From Amycolatopsis sp. NBRC 101858 (GTDB lineage Bacteria; Actinomycetota; Actinomycetes; Mycobacteriales; Pseudonocardiaceae), in NCBI RefSeq assembly GCF_030269325.1, contig NZ_BSTD01000005.1, positions 329,391-393,390 of the forward strand: DNA of 64,000 bases. Reading direction: 5' to 3'. The notes under the pieces were generated by a model, which did not search any database, was not told where the DNA came from, and saw only the letters and a list, made by a program, of their open reading frames with translations. Shown here in pieces: positions 60,922-64,000 of this stretch. Position numbers and translations under genes: made by a program. The number at the start of each line of letters is the position of its first letter. Position 1 is the first letter of the stretch.

Positions 60922-62243
60922 GGACGCTCCGACGCAGGCTGCTCGGCCTGCTGCTCGTCGCCGTGATGGTCGGCGGGGTGGCGCTGTCCATCGCGCTCTA
61001 CGACAAGGCCTTCACGCCGGTCGTCACGGTCAAGCTGCAGGCCGACAAGATCGGCAACCAGCTGATCAAGCAGTCCGACGTCAAGGTGCGCGGGCTGATC
61101 GTCGGCTCGGTCCAGGACATCGTCGCCACCGACAAGGGGGCGGAGCTCACGCTCGCGCTCAACCCGGAGTCGGTGAAGCTGATCCCGGAGAACGTCTCGG
61201 CGCGGTTCCTGCCGAAGACCCTCTTCGGTGAGCGGTTCGTCTCGCTGGAGATCCCGAAGGACCCGTCGGCCAAGACCCTGGCCAACGGCGACGTGATCCC
61301 GCAGGACCGCACGTCGAGCGCCGTCGAGCTGGACCAGGCGTTCGAGCACCTGATGCCGGTGCTGCAGGCGGTGCAGCCGCAGAAGCTGTCGGCGACGCTC
61401 ACCGCGATCTCGACCGCCCTGCAGGGCCGCGGCGACCAGCTCGGCGACACGCTCACGCAGCTGGGCACCTACATCGGCGAGCTGAACCCGCACGAGCCGG
61501 AGCTGCAGCACAACCTGAAGGCGCTCGCGGAGTTCTCCGACCACCTCAAGGACGCCGCACCCGACCTGGTGCAGAGCCTCGACAACCTGAGCACGACGAC
61601 CCGGACCGTGGTCGACGAGCGGCAGAACCTGTCGAACCTCTACGGCAGCCTGACCCAGGCTTCCGTGGACCTGCAGACGTTCCTGCAGAACAACAAGGAA
61701 AACATCATCTCCCTCGCCGACACCGCCCGGCCGACGGCCGAGCTGCTGGCGAAGTACGCGCCGGAGTACCCCTGCGTGATCTCCCAGATGGCCAAGAACG
61801 TCCCGCTGATCGACCAGGCGCTGGGCAAGGGCACCGACAAGCCCGGCCTGCACGCGACGATCGAGATCATCGTGCCGCGCGGCCCGTACCAGGCAGGCAA
61901 GGAAGAGCCGCGGTTCGAGGACAAGCGCGGCCCGCGGTGCTACGACGCGGACAAGTTGCCGAACCCGTTCCCCTCGGAGCCGCCGGACGGCGCGTTCCAG
62001 GACGGCACGAAGCACCAGACCGCGCCGAAGACCGTCGGCGAAGGCCTCAACCCGGCCAACTTCAAGGCCGACGCGGCCGGTGGCAACGGCAGCGGGGGTG
62101 ACCTCGCCTACTCGACCGCGGAGCAGGGCTTCCTCGCCGACCTCCTCGGCCCGCAGCTGGGCATGAACTCGGCCGACGTCCCGGGCTGGAGCTCGCTGCT
62201 CGTCGGACCGCTCTACCGCGGGGCGGAGGTGACGGTGAAGTGA
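60918..62243 (+). CDS. Mce family protein MceA
   Basis: A 441-residue MCE protein: one N-terminal membrane anchor (LLGLLLVAVMVGGVALSIALY), the MCE/MlaD domain (VVTVKLQADKIGNQL, KVRGLIVGSVQDI, about residues 35-115), then a long helical region and a disordered tail from about 330. MCE hexamers form a tunnel for lipids across the envelope. It is the first Mce protein of the operon. Confidence 0.9.
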   Translation: MRTLRRRLLGLLLVAVMVGGVALSIALYDKAFTPVVTVKLQADKIGNQLIKQSDVKVRGLIVGSVQDIVATDKGAELTLALNPESVKLIPENVSARFLPKTLFGERFVSLEIPKDPSAKTLANGDVIPQDRTSSAVELDQAFEHLMPVLQAVQPQKLSATLTAISTALQGRGDQLGDTLTQLGTYIGELNPHEPELQHNLKALAEFSDHLKDAAPDLVQSLDNLSTTTRTVVDERQNLSNLYGSLTQASVDLQTFLQNNKENIISLADTARPTAELLAKYAPEYPCVISQMAKNVPLIDQALGKGTDKPGLHATIEIIVPRGPYQAGKEEPRFEDKRGPRCYDADKLPNPFPSEPPDGAFQDGTKHQTAPKTVGEGLNPANFKADAAGGNGSGGDLAYSTAEQGFLADLLGPQLGMNSADVPGWSSLLVGPLYRGAEVTVK

Positions 62244-63268
62244 GGGGCCTGCTCGCGCCGCTGATCAAGCTCGGCATCTTCGTGGTCGTCACCGTGCTGT
62301 TCACGACGATCCTCGGGATCAGCATCGCCAACATCAACACCACCAGCACCAACGCCTACAAGGCGCGCTTCACCGACGCGACGCTGCTGCTGCCCAACGA
62401 CGACGTCCGCATCGCCGGCGTCCGGGTCGGGCAGGTCAAGGACGTCAAGATCGTCGACAAGCGCCAGGCCGAGGTCGAGTTCGAGGTCGACGCCGGCCGG
62501 CAGCTGCCCGCCGGGGTGACCGCGCAGATCAAGTTCCGCAACCTGGTCGGCCAGCGCTACGTCTCGCTCGGCGAAGGCGACGACTCCTCCGGCAAGACCC
62601 TGCAGCCCGGCGGCACCATCCCGCTGCAGCGGACGACGCCGGCGCTGGACCTGACCGAGCTGTTCAACGGCTTCAAGCCGCTGTTCACCGCCCTCAATCC
62701 GGACGACGTCAACAAGCTGTCCTACGAGGTCATCCAGGTCCTGCAGGGCGAGGGCGGCACCGTGGAGAGCCTGCTGTCGCACACGGCGTCGCTGGCCACC
62801 ACGATCGCGGACAAGGACCAGGTGATCGGCCAGGTCATCGACAACCTCAACTCGGTGCTCGACACGGTCAACGCGCACACCCCGCAGCTCAACGACCTGA
62901 TCGTCAAGCTGCAGCAGCTGGTGTCCGGGCTGGCCGCGGACCGCAAGCCGATCGGCGACGCGATCGAGAGCCTCGGCAACCTGGCCGAGACGACGTCCGG
63001 CCTGCTGGGTGACGTCCGGGAGCCGCTGAAGAACGACATCAGCGCCCTCGGGAACCTCACGGACCAGCTCAACAAGAACGAGCCGGAGCTGGAGCACTTC
63101 ATCCAGTTCCTGCCGACCAAGGTGAGCACGCTGACCCGCACCGCGGACTACGGCTCCTGGTTCAACTTCTACGCCTGCGAGTTCTCCGGGAGCGTCAGCT
63201 TGCCCCCACTGATCAACGACGTGCCGATCCCGCTGATCCCGGCCAACCGGGAGAGGTGCAAGGGATGA
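62240..63268 (+). CDS. Mce family protein MceB
   Basis: A 342-residue MCE protein: membrane anchor (IFVVVTVLFTTILGISI), MCE domain (ARFTDATLLLPNDDVRIAG, VGQRYVSLG, about residues 38-115), helical rod, and a C-terminal region with Cys (FYACEFSG ... RCKG). GTG 62240 overlaps the mceA stop; its own stop overlaps mceC. Confidence 0.92.
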   Translation: MRGLLAPLIKLGIFVVVTVLFTTILGISIANINTTSTNAYKARFTDATLLLPNDDVRIAGVRVGQVKDVKIVDKRQAEVEFEVDAGRQLPAGVTAQIKFRNLVGQRYVSLGEGDDSSGKTLQPGGTIPLQRTTPALDLTELFNGFKPLFTALNPDDVNKLSYEVIQVLQGEGGTVESLLSHTASLATTIADKDQVIGQVIDNLNSVLDTVNAHTPQLNDLIVKLQQLVSGLAADRKPIGDAIESLGNLAETTSGLLGDVREPLKNDISALGNLTDQLNKNEPELEHFIQFLPTKVSTLTRTADYGSWFNFYACEFSGSVSLPPLINDVPIPLIPANRERCKG

Positions 63269-64000
63269 AGTCCTTCCAGAAGCGCAACCCCGTCCCGATC
63301 GCGCTGGTCGGCATCGCCGTCCTGGCCCTCGGTTTCATCGCCGCGCTGAACTCCGACGACCTGCCGGTGATCGGCGGCGGCACGACGTACTCCGCCGAGT
63401 TCAGCGAGGCCTCCGGGCTGCAGAAGGACAACGACGTCCGGATCGCCGGCGTCAAGGTCGGCAAGGTCAGCGACATCGAGCTCGACGGCGCGTCGGTCAA
63501 GGTGTCGTTCAAGGTCAAGGACGCCTGGCTGGGCGACCGGACGAGCGCCGCGATCAAGATCAAGACACTGCTCGGCCAGAAGTACCTGTCGCTGGACCCG
63601 CAGGGCGAGGGCTCGCTGAACCCGGGCACCGGGATCCCGCGGGACCGCACGATGGCCCCCTACGACGTGCTCGACGCGTTCCGCGGGCTGTCGCAGACCG
63701 TCGACAACATCGACACCAAGCAACTGGCGCAGAGCTTCGACACCATCTCGCAGACCTTCGCCAACACGCCGGAAGACGTGAAGGGCGCGCTGTCCGGGCT
63801 GTCGAAGCTGTCGGACACGATCGCCTCGCGCGACACGCAGCTGTCGAACCTGCTGGCCAACACCCGTGAGGTGTCGCAGACGCTGGTCGACCGCGACGCC
63901 GAGGTGCAGAAGCTGCTCACCGACGGCAACAAGCTGCTCGACGAGCTCTCGAAGCGCGAAGACGCGATCACGTCGCTGCTGAACGGCTCCCGCGAGCTGG
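63265..64000 (+). CDS. Mce family protein MceC, truncated by the window end
   Basis: The ATG at 63265 overlaps the mceB stop (ATGA) and the frame stays open to the end of the window (245 codons). It begins MKSFQKRNPVPIALVGIAVL, a membrane anchor, followed by the MCE domain (YSAEFSEASGLQKDNDVRIAG, LLGQKYLSLDP) and a helical region. Only the N-terminal part is seen; mceD-F probably follow outside. Confidence 0.92.
   Translation, partial: MKSFQKRNPVPIALVGIAVLALGFIAALNSDDLPVIGGGTTYSAEFSEASGLQKDNDVRIAGVKVGKVSDIELDGASVKVSFKVKDAWLGDRTSAAIKIKTLLGQKYLSLDPQGEGSLNPGTGIPRDRTMAPYDVLDAFRGLSQTVDNIDTKQLAQSFDTISQTFANTPEDVKGALSGLSKLSDTIASRDTQLSNLLANTREVSQTLVDRDAEVQKLLTDGNKLLDELSKREDAITSLLNGSREL

Overview
The window is high-GC actinobacterial DNA. 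The best fit is a Pseudonocardiaceae-type chromosome, probably Amycolatopsis or a close relative. Evidence: the order rpmG - hadA - hadB ... tRNA-Trp - secE - nusG - rplK - rplA ... rplJ - rplL - mkl (mceG) - yrbE/mce is the mycolate-actinobacterial ribosomal neighbourhood known from mycobacteria; F420/FMN luciferase-like enzymes, a mycothiol-type DinB protein and tandem PF04672 methyltransferases are typical of the group. This placement is an inference from gene content and order; no search was run.

Layout. 1-500: a G-rich minisatellite (about 51-bp units in a 202-bp higher-order repeat) running off the left edge. 681-3543: a MDMPI/DinB-like gene, a HAD hydrolase and a secreted beta-helix protein. 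3685-14040 (minus): a tightly coupled ten-gene glycan operon (zinc-binding sugar C-methyltransferase, sugar nucleotidyltransferase, PIG-L deacetylase, NAD epimerase, DUF4910 peptidase-like protein, flippase-like membrane protein, GT2, pyruvyl transferase, RmlC-like epimerase, class III aminotransferase), nearly every junction a 1-4 bp overlap. 14719-19542: a compact class I lanthipeptide cluster: a 40-residue FxLD-type precursor, full-length LanB, LanC and a convergent LuxR-type regulator. 19629-28514: LLM flavoenzymes, a YncE-like propeller, HtpX-like protease, RmlA, a secreted BNR protein, a lipoprotein and a HIT protein. 28601-29331: YajQ-like protein, tRNA-Tyr and a strong two-way terminator.

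29339-38228: a catabolic operon (GH13 alpha-glucosidase, sugar-binding lipoprotein, two permeases, secreted CBM35-GH87-like alpha-1,3-glucanase) with a divergent LacI regulator and a near-perfect LacI operator; this reads as an alpha-1,3-glucan/nigero-oligosaccharide utilisation locus borrowing an ATPase from elsewhere. 38290-40732: Lon protease with an HspR-type HAIR inverted repeat. 40996-46587: two paralogous SAM methyltransferases, a GNAT protein and a membrane GGDEF-EAL protein with a degenerate GGDEF site and intact EAL residues.

46668-57782: the translation/secretion core (tRNA-Thr, tRNA-Met, rpmG, hadAB, tRNA-Trp, secE, nusG, rplK, rplA, rplJ, rplL), with an L10-type leader before rplJ and very clear terminators after rpmG, rplA and rplL. 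Five accessory genes (SGNH hydrolase, DUF1648/PH-like membrane protein, autoregulated GntR, a 71-aa protein, an LLM enzyme) sit between hadB and tRNA-Trp, and hadC is not present. 58087-64000: mceG/mkl followed without a break by yrbEA, yrbEB, mceA, mceB and a truncated mceC, an Mce lipid-import operon cut by the window end.

Most notable signals: the unusual lanthipeptide precursor whose core ends in Thr-Asp-Cys-Cys-Ser-Ser-Phe; the glycan operon with an uncharacterised peptidase-like protein; the alpha-1,3-glucan locus; and a recurrent 13-bp palindrome GTCCA-N3-TGGAC that recurs across the window and forces rare codons inside unrelated genes.
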